This document shows positions 1-9,003 of a stretch of DNA of 47,500 nucleotides, one piece after another. Position 1 is the first letter of the stretch. Each line of letters begins with the position of its first letter. The DNA comes from Prorocentrum cordatum (Eukaryota; Sar; Dinophyceae; Prorocentrales; Prorocentraceae), in assembly GCA_963575745.1 (NCBI GenBank), contig CAUYUJ010022393.1, positions 1 through 47,500 on the forward strand. The letters run 5' to 3'. The translations under genes and the position numbers were made by a program. Under the pieces are notes generated by a model. It saw nothing but the letters and a program-made list of their open reading frames with translations, was not told where the DNA came from and made no database searches.

Positions 1-99
1 AGCAGTGCCAGGCTACGATCAACGACGGGGCGTGATCGACGTCGGCTCGTCGAGCAGGTGGGCAGGGGGGGCTTGCGGCACACAGGTGATAGCATAGCA

Positions 100-460
100 T
101 CGTCAGCATCGCCGTCATCATCAGAATGGCCATCAGACTCATACTCGTAATCATCACCATCATACTCACAATCATCAACATTATCATCATCATCATCAGC
201 ATCATCATCGTCGTCATCGTCATCGCCACCATCCTCGTCAACATCATTGACACACTCATCAGCATCATCATCAGCATCATCATCATCATCATCATCAGCA
301 TCATCATCGCCGTCTTCATCATCATAAACTTCATCGTCGTCATCATCATCAGCATCACCGCCCCTGCATGATGATATTCATAACCATCAACCATCATCCG
401 CACCACCACCACCACCATCACCATCTCCACTATCATCGGAGTCGTCACCACCATCGTCCT
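100..460. repeat. Degenerate (ATC)n/(TCA)n microsatellite
   Basis: Plus strand reads mostly cat/tca with scattered cgt and cgc interruptions. Reading frames across it give only Ile/Ser/His runs, so I do not treat them as genes. Confidence 0.9.
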
Positions 461-1006
461 CGCCGTGAGCGTCGTCGTCGTCTTGGTCACGTTATTGAAC
501 CAAGTCTTGCAGTTTGTCGTGCTCGACCCGCTTGCTGCGCGCATGGATTGCTGGGTCGAGCACACTGCTAACTGCCCTTCAGGGCGGCCATGGGGTAGAG
601 AGCGCAAGGAATGATAATGGCGCTCGCTGCATAAAGGGGAGGGGGGTTGCAGGGGGAATGAGGATCGGGGAGAGCAGGAGGAGTAAGAGGAAGGAGGAGC
701 GACACAGAGATACACTGCATGATCGATAGCCTCGAGGTTTCGATTGTCTCTGTGGGTTGGCCAGAACGCTCCAGAACGTTCCTTCGACACCAATGGGCCC
801 CTCATATCACGTGATCCCGCGCCCCCCCCTCCAACGCGTGCATATGCACCGTGCGCGGCAGGGCAGGTGAACGGCCCTGCCGCGGCGGCGCCCGATCGAG
901 CGCCCGAGCGGGGCGGACCCGCGACCCAGCGCGCTGCAGCGCAGAAGCGGCCCTCGAGGTTGGTTAAACGACTGTCGCATGATTCCAGCATGCACGGAGA
1001 TACGTT
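461..1006. other. Stretch without recognisable gene
   Basis: Mixed-composition DNA with purine-rich (630-730) and GC-rich (820-950) parts. Open frames are short and overlap on both strands without protein-like composition. I see no feature I can support. Confidence 0.5.
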
Positions 1007-1096
1007 GATCGCATGCATGATTCGAGCAACCTTTGTCGTCAGATAAGGTGCGATCGCATGCATGATTCGAGCAACAGTTGTTGTCGGATAAGGTGG
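1007..1096 (+). repeat. Two tandem copies of a 45-bp unit
   Basis: The unit begins GATCGCATGCATGATTCGAG at 1007 and again at 1052. The copies differ at a few positions in the second half (ctttgtcgtcagataa versus agttgttgtcggataa). Confidence 0.85.
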
Positions 1097-1126
1097 GGCC
1101 ACGTGCTGTATAGGAGTGCGTTGCAG

Positions 1127-1143
1127 ATAAGCATGCGCAAACC

Positions 1144-1187
<44 letters not shown>

Positions 1188-1222
1188 AGGTGTGTATATA
1201 GATTGGGTTTGCGCATGCTTAT
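1127..1222. repeat. Perfect 18-bp inverted repeat around a (TA)n core
   Basis: The left arm ATAAGCATGCGCAAACCC (1127-1144) is the exact reverse complement of the right arm GGGTTTGCGCATGCTTAT (1205-1222). The 60-bp centre is (TA)n from 1146 to 1179 followed by a TG/TA-rich tail, so the whole segment could extrude as a cruciform or fold as a hairpin RNA. It could be a small palindromic element. I see no target-site duplication. Confidence 0.85.
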
Positions 1223-2156
1223 GGACTGGTACCTCCCAAGCATGCCACCTCCGACTGCACCATGTGCATGCGTATGGGCTTGTGGACGTCACAACGGTGC
1301 ATGTGACCATAGATGCTCATTACTTGCTAACGATTCGTGCACGTGTGTATTTGCTATACACGCGTGAGTGTGCACACACATATAACTATGCAAATGCAGG
1401 TGGATACACGACTGTATCTATCTATATAAATATATGGAAAAGTATGAGTTCCTGTGTAGATCGATGGGTCTACTCACCTATATGTGTGCACGCCTGTATG
1501 CCTGCAGGTTCGTGTGACTTGATGCGGGCCAGGATCCGACTATCTGCGCGATGATATGTATGTGTTGTTTGTGCACATGTATCTGGAGATGCGTGTGCAC
1601 GTGCGCGCGAAACTCCCATCCACTGCTCGCACTCTGAGATATGTACTGAGCCAGTGTCCTTCTCGTCATCCTCGGATCGTCCTCGGCATTGCCGCGATTG
1701 GTTCCTCATCCTCCTCCGATTCGTCCTCGGCGCAGCTGGCTGGGGGAGATCTTCGAAGCAACTGCACGGGCGCCCGCTCGAAGGCTTCGTCCGTCAACGG
1801 CCGCGGGGTGAGCAGGGGCTGGGGCGCATGGGGGGCCACCGCGGTGGGCGCGCGAGCTTGTATTCTGACTGGTTCGCATTCAAAACCGACGGGGAATCTC
1901 AATGCAAGGGAGGCGCGCCCCCCCCCCCCCCCCCCCCTCCCCCCTTCCCCCTTATAGGCCTTCGAGGGCGCATGAAGGCCCGCGCGGGCCAAGCGGGGCA
2001 CCACATCACACACAGCGCATGCTCGCATTCTCGCCGCGGGGGCGCCCCGCGCGCGCAGGGGCGCGAGCACAACACCAAGCGCGCCCCCCCCCCACCACAA
2101 CCCCCCCAACACTCACCACCAGAGTAGGCCAACAGCCAGGGCAAGTGCATGCACCG
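1223..2156. other. Stretch without recognisable gene
   Basis: Alternating purine/pyrimidine TG/CA-rich DNA (1230-1640), then GC-rich DNA with a long C run near 1919-1937. Open frames on both strands are low complexity. No gene is supported. Confidence 0.5.
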
Positions 2157-2158
2157 TT

Positions 2159-2200
<42 letters not shown>
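2157..2200 (+). repeat. Poly-T tract
   Basis: T14, one C at 2171, then T29. Followed at 2201 by G and a short T run. Confidence 0.9.
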
Positions 2201-2203
2201 GTT

Positions 2204-2760
2204 TTTTGCGTTTGTTGCTGGTGTGTGGTGGTGTTGCGCTGGTTCCCCGCTCACTACCGCTACGCCACTGCTTCCCACGCATCCTACGACATTGATTTGA
2301 TCATGCCTGCTCGCAGGCTTGGCGGTGGTGGTGGTGGCGCTGTCGATGTCAGGTTCGCTGTGCGCTGATCATGCTGGTGGTGTTGTTTGTTATTGTTGTT
2401 GTTGCTGTTGTTGTCGTCGCGCGGGCTTCCCGCTCACTACTACTACTGCGCCACTGCAAGCTGACGGTCACACGCAATACACGTCGGAGAAGCGCAAATG
2501 ATGTGTGGTGCTGTCGGTGTCAAGTGCGCTGTGCTGACGTCGTGGTGATGGTGGCGCTGGTGGCGCATATGGGGTGGCGTGGGTTGTCGGGTTTGGGGCG
2601 AATTCGTCAGGTGGTGGGCCCCCCCAGCGACATTTTGGCATTCGGGGGCGTCCGCGGGGTCATGGGGGGGGGGGAGTGGGGCGGGGAGGGGGGGGGAGGG
2701 GGGTATATGGGCGTTGCGATGGTTTGCAGATGGCGTGCGGTATATCAGCCGATGTCGCAT

Positions 2761-2762
<2 letters not shown>
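2204..2762. other. Stretch without recognisable gene, G-rich 3' half
   Basis: TG-rich DNA with gttgttgtt runs near 2383-2415, then G-rich blocks at 2660-2703. Nothing here looks coding. Confidence 0.45.
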
Positions 2763-2824
<62 letters not shown>

Positions 2825-2827
2825 AAA
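2763..2827. repeat. T42-A23 homopolymer junction
   Basis: A run of about 42 T changes directly to 23 A, so the last 23 T and the 23 A form a perfect AT palindrome. It directly precedes the CATG/poly-T array. Confidence 0.9.
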
Positions 2828-3150
2828 TACAGTTTTTCATGTTTTTCATATTTTCCACTGTTTCTCATGCTTTTTATGTTTTTCATGTTTCATGTGTTGT
2901 TCATGTTCTTCATGCTATTTCATATTTTATCATGTTTTTTCATTCTTTTAACAAAAAATGTGTTCTTCATGTTTCTCATGTGTTCTTCATGTTTTTCATG
3001 TGTGCATGTTTTTTATGTTTTTCATGATTCTCATGTGTTCTTATCATGTTTTTCCATGTGTTCATGTTTTTTCATGTTTGTTCCATGTTCTTTTTCATGT
3101 TTCTATGTTTGCGCCATGTTTTCATGTTTTTTTCATTGTTTTTCATGTTC
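2828..3150 (+). repeat. Degenerate CATG-T(n) tandem array
   Basis: About 320 bp in which CATG recurs roughly every 8-14 bases, separated by T-rich spacers such as TTTTT, TTCTT and TGTTC. The complementary strand is equally patterned. The Met/Phe/His/Cys reading frames across it are by-products of the repeat. Confidence 0.85.
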
Positions 3151-3642
3151 CCCCAACCCCCCAAGCTGAAGCCCCCCCCCCTCCCCAGGGCACCCAAATG
3201 GGCGCCCGCGATGGCTGCGATGGGGGGCGAGAGGGTGCGTTTGATGGATGGCGACGTTGGCACTTGCGGCTGTGGTGCCCATGGTCGCTTTGTATGACTC
3301 ATGAGGAGGGTTTGGAGAAAAGAAAAAACCTTTCGGCGCCCCCCCCCCTCGCCCCCCTCCCCCCCCTCGCCCCTCCCCTCCGGCACCCGACACCATTCCC
3401 CCCTTGCCCACCTCCCCCCCGCCCCTCCCCTCAGCCCACCTCGATCCCCCACCGCCCACCTCGATCCCCCACCGCCCACGTCCCCCTGCCCACCTCCCCC
3501 GCCTCCCCCACCGTCGATCCACCTCGACCCCCCTTGGCTGCAGGGATCGGCCGCCCTCCCCGAGCCCGCGCGGGCCGCGCGGCGGATCGGCAACCCATAT
3601 GCAGGCCCACGCGGAGGGGAGGTGAGCGCCCCGCGTGGCGCC
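3151..3642. other. C-rich stretch upstream of a candidate gene start
   Basis: Runs of CCCCC with CCTC interruptions (3165-3540) include a short direct repeat of CACCTCGATCCCCCACCGCC near 3438-3478. It could be the 5' flank or leader of the gene whose ATG is at 3643. I found no defined promoter motif, as expected for a dinoflagellate. Confidence 0.4.
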
Positions 3643-3678
3643 ATGCCGCCCAAGGGGAAGGCGAAGGCGAAGGCCGCG
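3643..3678 (+). CDS. Candidate first exon, basic N-terminus MPPKGKAKAKA
   Basis: An ATG in a good context (gcgccATGCCG) opens a Lys/Ala-rich start, MPPKGKAKAKA, after which the sequence becomes AT-rich and non-coding. Short basic Pro/Lys/Ala starts like this are familiar from predicted dinoflagellate nuclear proteins. I infer it is exon 1 of the gene whose further exon candidates lie on the same strand to about 8270. The exon end is a guess from the composition change; no donor site was fixed. Function unknown. Confidence 0.4.
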
Positions 3679-3879
3679 ATATCACATTATACGCGCATAA
3701 AGCATGATCACGCGCACATGCATGTTGCGACTGCGACGCAACAACACATGCAACACATGACGTAGCCAATTGTACGTGCGTGCTGATCGGCAAAATTGCG
3801 AATGCCGGCAACATGCACGACTTCATGCCAAAAAGGGAAAACGTGCCATATCAAAGCAGTGTATGTATATATCAATATT

Positions 3880-3923
3880 ATATGCACGCATTAATATTAC
3901 ATATAGATTATATATAATACTAT

Positions 3924-3958
<35 letters not shown>

Positions 3959-4030
3959 TATATTTATTATAGATTATATTACACACGTATATACAACAAA
4001 CGTAATCTATGCAACAACACATGCATATAT
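3880..4030. repeat. AT-rich (TA)n block
   Basis: Dense TA/ATA repeats, with an uninterrupted stretch near 3923-3949. It sits where the first intron of the candidate gene would be. Confidence 0.8.
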
Positions 4031-4109
4031 ACGCGTGCAACTAATAACCATTAAGGCCAAAACTGCACAGTATTCAACATATTATCCCCAGGACAATTCC
4101 CTTCCTCCG

Positions 4110-4236
4110 CCTCGGCCGACCGCCCCCCCCCCGCCGAAGGCGAGGGCGCCCGCGCAGAAGAAGGCGGCGGTGGCCGACAAACGCAAACAACTGCCCGAGC
4201 ACGAAAACACCATGCGACGCCTGCGGCCCCCCAAAG
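4110..4236 (+). CDS. Candidate exon, basic Lys/Arg/Ala-rich
   Basis: The frame through position 4134 reads PPKARAPAQKKAAVADKRKQ and then a charged stretch with EHENTMRR. Composition and strand match the basic start at 3643, so it may be the second exon. The surrounding frame continues open to a stop near 4362, but the sequence after 4240 is repetitive basic and less protein-like. Splice sites were not determined. Nuclear or nucleic-acid-binding location is only an inference from charge. Confidence 0.4.
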
Positions 4237-4422
4237 GGCGCACGCAGCGGCAGCGGGGGGATGATCGATCAGGCGCAAAACATGGCGCGGGGAGGGCGAG
4301 GAGGATGATCAGGGGGAAGGGAGACTACACAAGGAGTGAGCCTGGATGTGTTTTCAGATCGTAGAATCACCCATGTGTGCACCAACCGCTATTAAGTGTT
4401 GCGTGTGACCCCGATCCGCGCA

Positions 4423-4557
4423 AGGTACCACTTGAACAAGACAAAGTCTGTGCATCGGGGGGAGTTCAAGAAGCTGTCCAGCACCAAGAAGGCTGAATGG
4501 GCGCGTCTGTGGAGCAAGACAGGCGCCTGGCGGGTCATGCGGGCCATGTGCCATGCA
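4423..4557 (+). CDS. Candidate exon, Lys/Trp-rich segment
   Basis: The frame starting at 4423 reads RYHLNKTKSVHRGEFKKLSS, then TKKAEWARLWSKTGAWR, and meets a stop at 4558. The mix of charged, aromatic and small residues looks like a folded helical region, unlike the simple repeats around it, and no other frame here is protein-like. Similar short Lys/Trp helical segments occur in uncharacterised dinoflagellate proteins with basic N-termini, but I cannot place it in a named family. The exon edges are uncertain: the natural exon probably ends at a donor before the stop, within the GCATGCGGGCC region. Confidence 0.5.
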
Positions 4558-4559
4558 TG

Positions 4560-4935
4560 AGGACGACGGATGATCATCGCAATGACCGCTCTGATCAGAG
4601 TGGCCATTGTGATGATCATCTGCCGTTGACGGCAATGGTGATGATGACGCTGACAACGACGGCGATGCCACCAGTGATGGCGATAATGATGAAGGCGATG
4701 ACGATACTGGTGACGATACATGGTGATGATGATGGGGTTTCGTGCCATCTATGTCGACGATGATGATGAATATGATGATGATTATGATGATGCGGATGGC
4801 GATGATCACGACGACGACGATGGCGACGACGACGACGGACACGATTACCACCATCACCGCTACGATGTTATGACGGCGGCGACGATGACCCTCATCACCA
4901 CGAGTAGGGGCAACGATAATATCAACTGAGTCGGT
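4560..4935. repeat. Degenerate (GAT)n/(GAC)n microsatellite
   Basis: Repeats of gatgatgac and gacgacgat. Acidic or Met-rich frames across it are repeat artefacts. Confidence 0.85.
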
Positions 4936-5049
4936 CCCTTGAGCCACGCGCAAACGTTCAAGGAGAAGATTTCCCATTTGTGGGGAACGGGGCAGGCGCG
5001 TACATACAAATGTATACATATGTATCTAGATCTGTATGTGCGTATGTCT

Positions 5050-5118
5050 TTCGCACTCTCTCTCTCTCTCACGCACGCGCGCGCGCGCACTCGCGCACGC
5101 GCGCATGCGCGCGTCTCT
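5050..5118. repeat. (CT)n followed by (CG)n dinucleotide runs
   Basis: ctctctctctctctc at about 5057-5070 passes into gcgcgcgcgcac runs with Z-DNA potential. It directly precedes the acceptor of the next exon candidate. Confidence 0.8.
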
Positions 5119-5130
5119 GTCAGTTCCCAG

Positions 5131-5310
5131 TTCCACGCGCCACGCCGCATTCCCCGCGGGGAACTTCGACTTCGTCGAGACTCTCAAGGGGGAGGAGAAG
5201 AAGAGGGTCCGCCTCGACACGACTGAGGGCACCTTCCACACGCGTGACGAGCTCCTCCTCCAGAACGGCTACGATGACCAGCGCTGGGAGTCACCGATGT
5301 CCAAGATGAC
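5131..5310 (+). CDS. Candidate exon, unknown protein segment
   Basis: After AG at 5122-5123 and 5129-5130, the frame through 5132 reads with natural composition: FPAGNFDFVETLKGEEKKRV, then RLDTTEGTFHTRDELLLQNG and YDDQRWESPMSKM. A GT follows at 5311, which fits a 5' splice site, and the sequence turns pyrimidine-rich just after. This is the clearest exon of the 3643-8270 group. The fold suggested is mixed, with charged loops. I do not recognise a domain. Neighbouring exon candidates are on the same strand, which supports one multi-exon gene. Confidence 0.6.
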
Positions 5311-5440
5311 GTGCTTTGCTTTTCTTTTCCCCTCCTCATCTCGTGCCCCTCACCCCCCCCCGTTTCGGGCTCGCCATCCTCTCATGTGAAATCTCCCTGG
5401 GCTGAGTCGGAAGATCCCGCTCGTTCCCGCTGGCGGTTTT

Positions 5441-5579
5441 GCCAGGGCAGTGGCGCGCGTGGGCGCGATCATCGCGACTTGCAAGGCTGTGCGTGGCTGG
5501 ACCAAGGCGGGGGGGACGAGCGTTGCTCCTATAGTCTCGTTTGCGCGCCGGTGCAGTTATAGGGCGGCAGCAGGCGTAT
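5441..5579 (+). CDS. Weak exon candidate, small hydrophobic segment
   Basis: After a CCAG acceptor near 5441-5444 one frame reads AVARVGAIIATCKAVRGWTK and continues to a stop near 5580. The composition is plausible, but the 3' half overlaps the 45-bp direct repeat, which would place repeat sequence inside a coding exon. I rate this low. It may equally be intronic. Confidence 0.25.
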
Positions 5580-5632
5580 AAGATGATGCGCGCCGGTGCA
5601 GTTATAGGGCGGCAGCAGGCGTATAAGATGAT
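5543..5632 (+). repeat. Two perfect tandem copies of a 45-bp unit
   Basis: A unit beginning GCGCGCCGGTGCAGTTATAG occupies 5543-5587 and 5588-5632 with no differences visible. A perfect duplication suggests a recent event or an assembly artefact. Confidence 0.9.
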
Positions 5633-5824
5633 CATGGGCATGGTGTCCCACATAGGAGGGTCACGCGGTCGCGATGCCACACGAGTGGGATGAGGACGAG
5701 GAAATACGTGGAGAAAACGAGGAGTAGTAGGCGGTGGAATGATGATCAAATCATGATGAACGCAGGAAGTAATGGGAATTTACAAGTACAAGAAGAGGAG
5801 TGATATAAGATAAAGGGGGGATGG

Positions 5825-6099
5825 TGAGGAACACTAAATGACCAAATAAGGATTACGATGGGGACCAAACTGAATATCAACGGTGAGGAAGGGGAGTGGG
5901 GTGATGATGACATACAGAGGGGAGTGATATGAAGATCGAAGAAGAGGAGGATGGGGAAGGGTCAGGATGAGGAACACTAAATGACCAAATAAGGATTACG
6001 ATGGGAACCAAACTGACTATAAATTGTGAGGAAGGGAGTGGGGCGATGATAACATGCAGAGGGGAGTAAGATGAAGATCGAAGAAGAGGAGGATGGGGA
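5825..6099 (+). repeat. Two tandem copies of a ~143-bp unit
   Basis: TGAGGAACACTAAATGACCA occurs at 5825 and 5968. Both copies continue through a shared purine-rich body ending AGATCGAAGAAGAGGAGGAT, with scattered substitutions and small indels. Confidence 0.85.
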
Positions 6100-6122
6100 C
6101 CCTAAAATAATCGCCCGCTAAC

Positions 6123-6298
6123 ACGGAGGAGACCGATGTCCAACGTGGTGAAGAAACCCACAAGAAATTGACTCAGCGCGAGGTTGACCAATTCCGGCAT
6201 TCCCAGGCCCTGACGACGAGGCTCAGGACGAATGAGCAGCCGCTGCATCCCGTTGAGGAGGAGATCAGCGCGCGTCGCATGGCGGGGAGGGGATGGGC
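6123..6298 (+). CDS. Candidate exon, charged helical segment
   Basis: The frame through 6168 reads ETHKKLTQREVDQFRHSQAL, then TTRLRTNEQPLHPVEEEISA and RRMAG, before running into a (TCC)n repeat. Charged and amphipathic composition suggests helices. No family recognised. It lies between other plus-strand exon candidates, so I infer the same gene. The acceptor was not identified with confidence, and the 3' end is set where the sequence becomes simple. Confidence 0.45.
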
Positions 6299-6356
6299 AG
6301 TTGAAGAGAGATCGATCGAATTCCAGGGCAGGTGGACTTTCATGTCTTGGATCGAC

Positions 6357-6460
6357 TCCTCCTCCTCCTCCTCCTCCTCTTCCTCCTCCTCCTCCTCCTC
6401 CTCACTCCTCACTCCTCACTCCTCCTCCTCCTCCTCATCATCATCATCCTCCTGGCGGGG
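6357..6460. repeat. (TCC)n microsatellite
   Basis: tcctcctcc with a ctcactcctcact interruption near 6400-6420. Confidence 0.9.
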
Positions 6461-6734
6461 GGTTCGGGGCAGAGGTAGTCCGCCGTGGGAACATGGCCAC
6501 GGCGCGGGACACGGTTGCACCGTGTTTGAAACACGTTGAGTCGTTATGCATTCCACATATGATCCAGTGTAGTCCAAGTTCTGTCGAATTCGGTTTGGCC
6601 CATATGGTGGGGCGACGGCGAATGAGGGTTCGAGCTCCGAGTACTCGTCCTACTCCTTCACCTCCGACTCGGAACAAGAGGCTAAGCAGGACCTCGGTTG
6701 CCGCGCAGCGCATCTGATGTTTCTTTTATGCCCG

Positions 6735-6815
6735 CGTGTTGCCCCCCCCCCCCCCCCCCCCCCTGCCCCCCCCCCCCCACCCCCCTCTGCTCCCCCCCCC
6801 TTCTCCCCTTCTCTG
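6735..6815. repeat. Poly-C tract with T interruptions
   Basis: Several C runs of 10 or more bases between 6741 and 6800. It lies in the presumed intron before the exon at 6904. Confidence 0.9.
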
Positions 6816-6903
6816 CCATCGTCGCGTTCAATGCCGTGTAACGGAGGATGATGAGGGCGAGAGAGTAGGACAGAATAATAAGCGGTATCAGCGCCCACGG
6901 CAG

Positions 6904-7020
6904 AAGGACGGGCAGCCGACGAGCACGGCTTCGCGTTCCACGGAGGGCTCGCTGGCGCCCATCCTCGGCCAGGCCACGCACCTCCAGGCCATCCTGCAGG
7001 GCTGGCACGGGGGTTTCAAG
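6904..7020 (+). CDS. Exon with clean AG/GT borders, 39 codons
   Basis: The borders are unusually clean: GGCAG at 6899-6903 in front and GTGCGC at 7021 behind. Between them lie exactly 117 bases, phase 0 at both ends, reading KDGQPTSTASRSTEGSLAPI and then LGQATHLQAILQGWHGGFK. The first half is Ser/Thr-rich and probably flexible. The second half could form an amphipathic helix with two Gln-Ala pairs. No named domain recognised. A C-rich tract upstream could serve as the polypyrimidine tract. Confidence 0.6.
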
Positions 7021-7173
7021 GTGCGCAGGGAGCGGGGCGGCGTCTCGGGAGCGAGGGAAGCGACGAGGAGGCGCGTTCATCCCAACCCAGCGTGGAGGAA
7101 TTAAGGGGGGGAGGGGGAGAGGAGGAGCGAGCCTGGCTGAACATATAATCGGACTAGGAAGTATGTGTTCCAG

Positions 7174-7255
7174 GAGGAGGAGGAGGATTTGGACGATAGG
7201 GATCGGGGGAATGATGAAGAAGCTGCGGGGAGGCTGCAGATGAAAATCTCGAGGA
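7174..7255 (+). CDS. Candidate exon, acidic segment
   Basis: After GTTCCAG at 7167-7173 the phase-0 frame reads EEEEDLDDRDRGNDEEAAGR and LQMKISR. Acidic tracts of this kind are common in nuclear proteins. The donor site is not fixed. It fits between the flanking exons on the same strand. Confidence 0.45.
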
Positions 7256-7291
7256 CGGATCCCTGTCGCAGCACTGGCAGCGTGATTTCAG

Positions 7292-7468
7292 GAGCAGGAT
7301 GCTATACGAGTAAAGGTGATCAAAGGGACACGGGAGGCGAAGGAGCTCCCGTGGCTGGCGCCCTGGGAGGAGCAGCTGGCCACGTGCGCGGAGTCCCTCG
7401 ACGAGATCGTGAACAGCTTGAAGTTGCACGTCCAGAACAAGTCGCCGCGGGATGATGGGCATGGGTGA
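7292..7468 (+). CDS. Exon with protein-like helical segment
   Basis: A textbook acceptor, GTGATTTCAG, ends at 7291. The phase-0 frame then reads EQDAIRVKVIKGTREAKELP, WLAPWEEQLATCAESLDEIV and NSLKLHVQNKSPRDDG before a stop at 7466-7468. The centre has the heptad-like spacing of an amphipathic helix (LATCAESLDEIVNSLKL). Either the stop ends an alternative transcript or a donor before it continues the gene to 7840. Function unknown, but this is one of the best-supported exons of the region. Confidence 0.6.
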   Translation, partial: EQDAIRVKVIKGTREAKELPWLAPWEEQLATCAESLDEIVNSLKLHVQNKSPRDDGHG

Positions 7469-7683
7469 TTGGGATGAGCACTGCGAGGGCAAGGGGTGGA
7501 GGAACGGCAGTTGCGGTAGGCTTAAGAGTGGAGGGATAGGGCAGAATCGTGGCGACGATGAGGGGGCCTTCGAAGGGCCTGAAGGGTAGGGACTCGTCGG
7601 TTCACGAGTTCACGAGGCGATATCCCCCAGAACAGTTGCCCAACAATATTCGATTCATCCACGTAACCTCGATCTATCCCCTC

Positions 7684-7773
<90 letters not shown>

Positions 7774-7803
7774 CCTCTCTCTCTCTCTCTCCCTCTCTCT
7801 CTC
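7684..7803. repeat. (CT)n microsatellite
   Basis: About 120 bases of ct with single a and c interruptions. It ends about 35 bases before an exon acceptor and so could act as a very long polypyrimidine tract. Confidence 0.95.
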
Positions 7804-7839
7804 GCCCCGTCTCTGCGTGCTCTCCTTCCCGCCCTGGAG

Positions 7840-7908
7840 GTCTGACGACGCGGAGCTCACGAAAGAAGAGTGCACCACGAAGCTCGCGGAGGCCGGCGCG
7901 CGACGGGG
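7840..7908 (+). CDS. Candidate exon after the CT repeat
   Basis: CCTGGAG ends at 7839. The frame then reads [20 protein letters not shown] and RRGRG, with a stop further on near 7934. The charged amphipathic composition is natural, and the long CT tract upstream is what a 3' splice site would use. Exon phase (one leading base) is not shown to match the previous exon. Unknown function. Confidence 0.45.
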
Positions 7909-8150
7909 GCGGGGTCGAGAGATCACTGTGCCATGATATGAGCAAGGGAACGGCGAGGAGACGGGAAGGGAAGATGATATGAGAGGGAATCGGGCGACAA
8001 CGATGAGATAATGATGGTAGGGAAGAGGAGGATCATACGAAGATGGCGCTGAAGAGGAGCCGTACTTTAGAATCACAGCATCGCGACACCTAGAGGATAA
8101 TGAACGTTCCGTGCCTAGGAGGCTGCATATAGGTGACGCGTGTTTTTCAG

Positions 8151-8270
8151 GAGGGGGAGGGGCAGATAAGCGACCTCCCGCGGAGGCAGAGCTGTTTTAC
8201 GACACCATCCTCCCCGCGCAGCAGAGCATCTCGCTCGCCAGCAAAGCGACGAAGCCGAAGTGGACGATAT
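8151..8270 (+). CDS. Candidate exon, last recognisable of the group
   Basis: The acceptor GTTTTTCAG ends at 8150. One frame reads AEAELFYDTILPAQQSISLA and SKATKPKW, which looks like folded protein. A second frame over the same bases is Arg/Ser-rich and less natural. Downstream sequence loses coding character after about 8275. I infer it belongs with the exons from 3643 on. No domain recognised. Confidence 0.5.
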
Positions 8271-8274
8271 GCTG

Positions 8275-9003
8275 GCCTAGGGGGGTCGGTCTGGCTTGTT
8301 CATGGTGTCTCTATTTGTTGTGTGTCATGCTTGGTGGTGCTTGCGTCATTCGCTTCTGATTAGTATGTGTGTGTGTTAATGTGCTCTCGAGATGCATGTT
8401 GCCAGATCGCGGCCAGCAGGAGCGTGCGATTTGAGCACGCGCGTTCGTTTGGGCACTCTAGTTGGTTGCGCTGCTCTGGAGCGCAAGACGGATTGGAGTG
8501 GTGCGAGGGATCGCAAGAAATTGAGCGTCGCGTTGCAGATATCTCCCCCCTCTACCCCCCCCCTCTACCTCTCGCGCCTTGCCCGCTTCCCCTGTTCGCC
8601 CACCTGTGTACTTATAAGCAGGCCCATCGTTTGCGTGGGCGGGGGGTGGATCGAGTTCTGGAGCGCGTGGGACACCGATGTCAGGTTTTCAGTCTGGCAG
8701 GGGGGCCAATGGATCGATGCGCGCCCGCTTGAACGGACGACTTGTCCCCAGGCGAGCTATTTGAGCAGCATGTGGCACGGGTGCACGTCGCATCTTGCAC
8801 ATGCCAGTTGATGCCTCCGACTTGCCACTCGCGCAGGGCTGAGCGCGCAGATCAATGCCGCAGGAATGATCAACATGAGTTTGAGCACGTTGACATTGTT
8901 CGTTTTCTCTCATGTTGTTATCATCGTGCCATTGCCTTGTCTTGACCCCTACCACATCCGTCAGGCACGCTAGCGATCGGAGGTTGGTTAACAGGCCTTT
9001 GTT
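8275..9003. other. Stretch without recognisable gene
   Basis: Mixed DNA with a short C/T-rich segment (8537-8600). Open frames of 60-140 codons overlap on both strands, none clearly protein-like. It may include the 3' end of the upstream gene and the 5' flank of the transposon-like ORF. Confidence 0.4.

Noticed and set aside
2867-3169. Met/Phe/Cys-rich small membrane protein
   Set aside because: It follows entirely from the CATG-T repeat, which gives similar frames in other phases.
6168-6540. Poly-Ser/Pro protein across the TCC repeat
   Set aside because: Only the first part (to about 6298) has natural composition. The rest is microsatellite.
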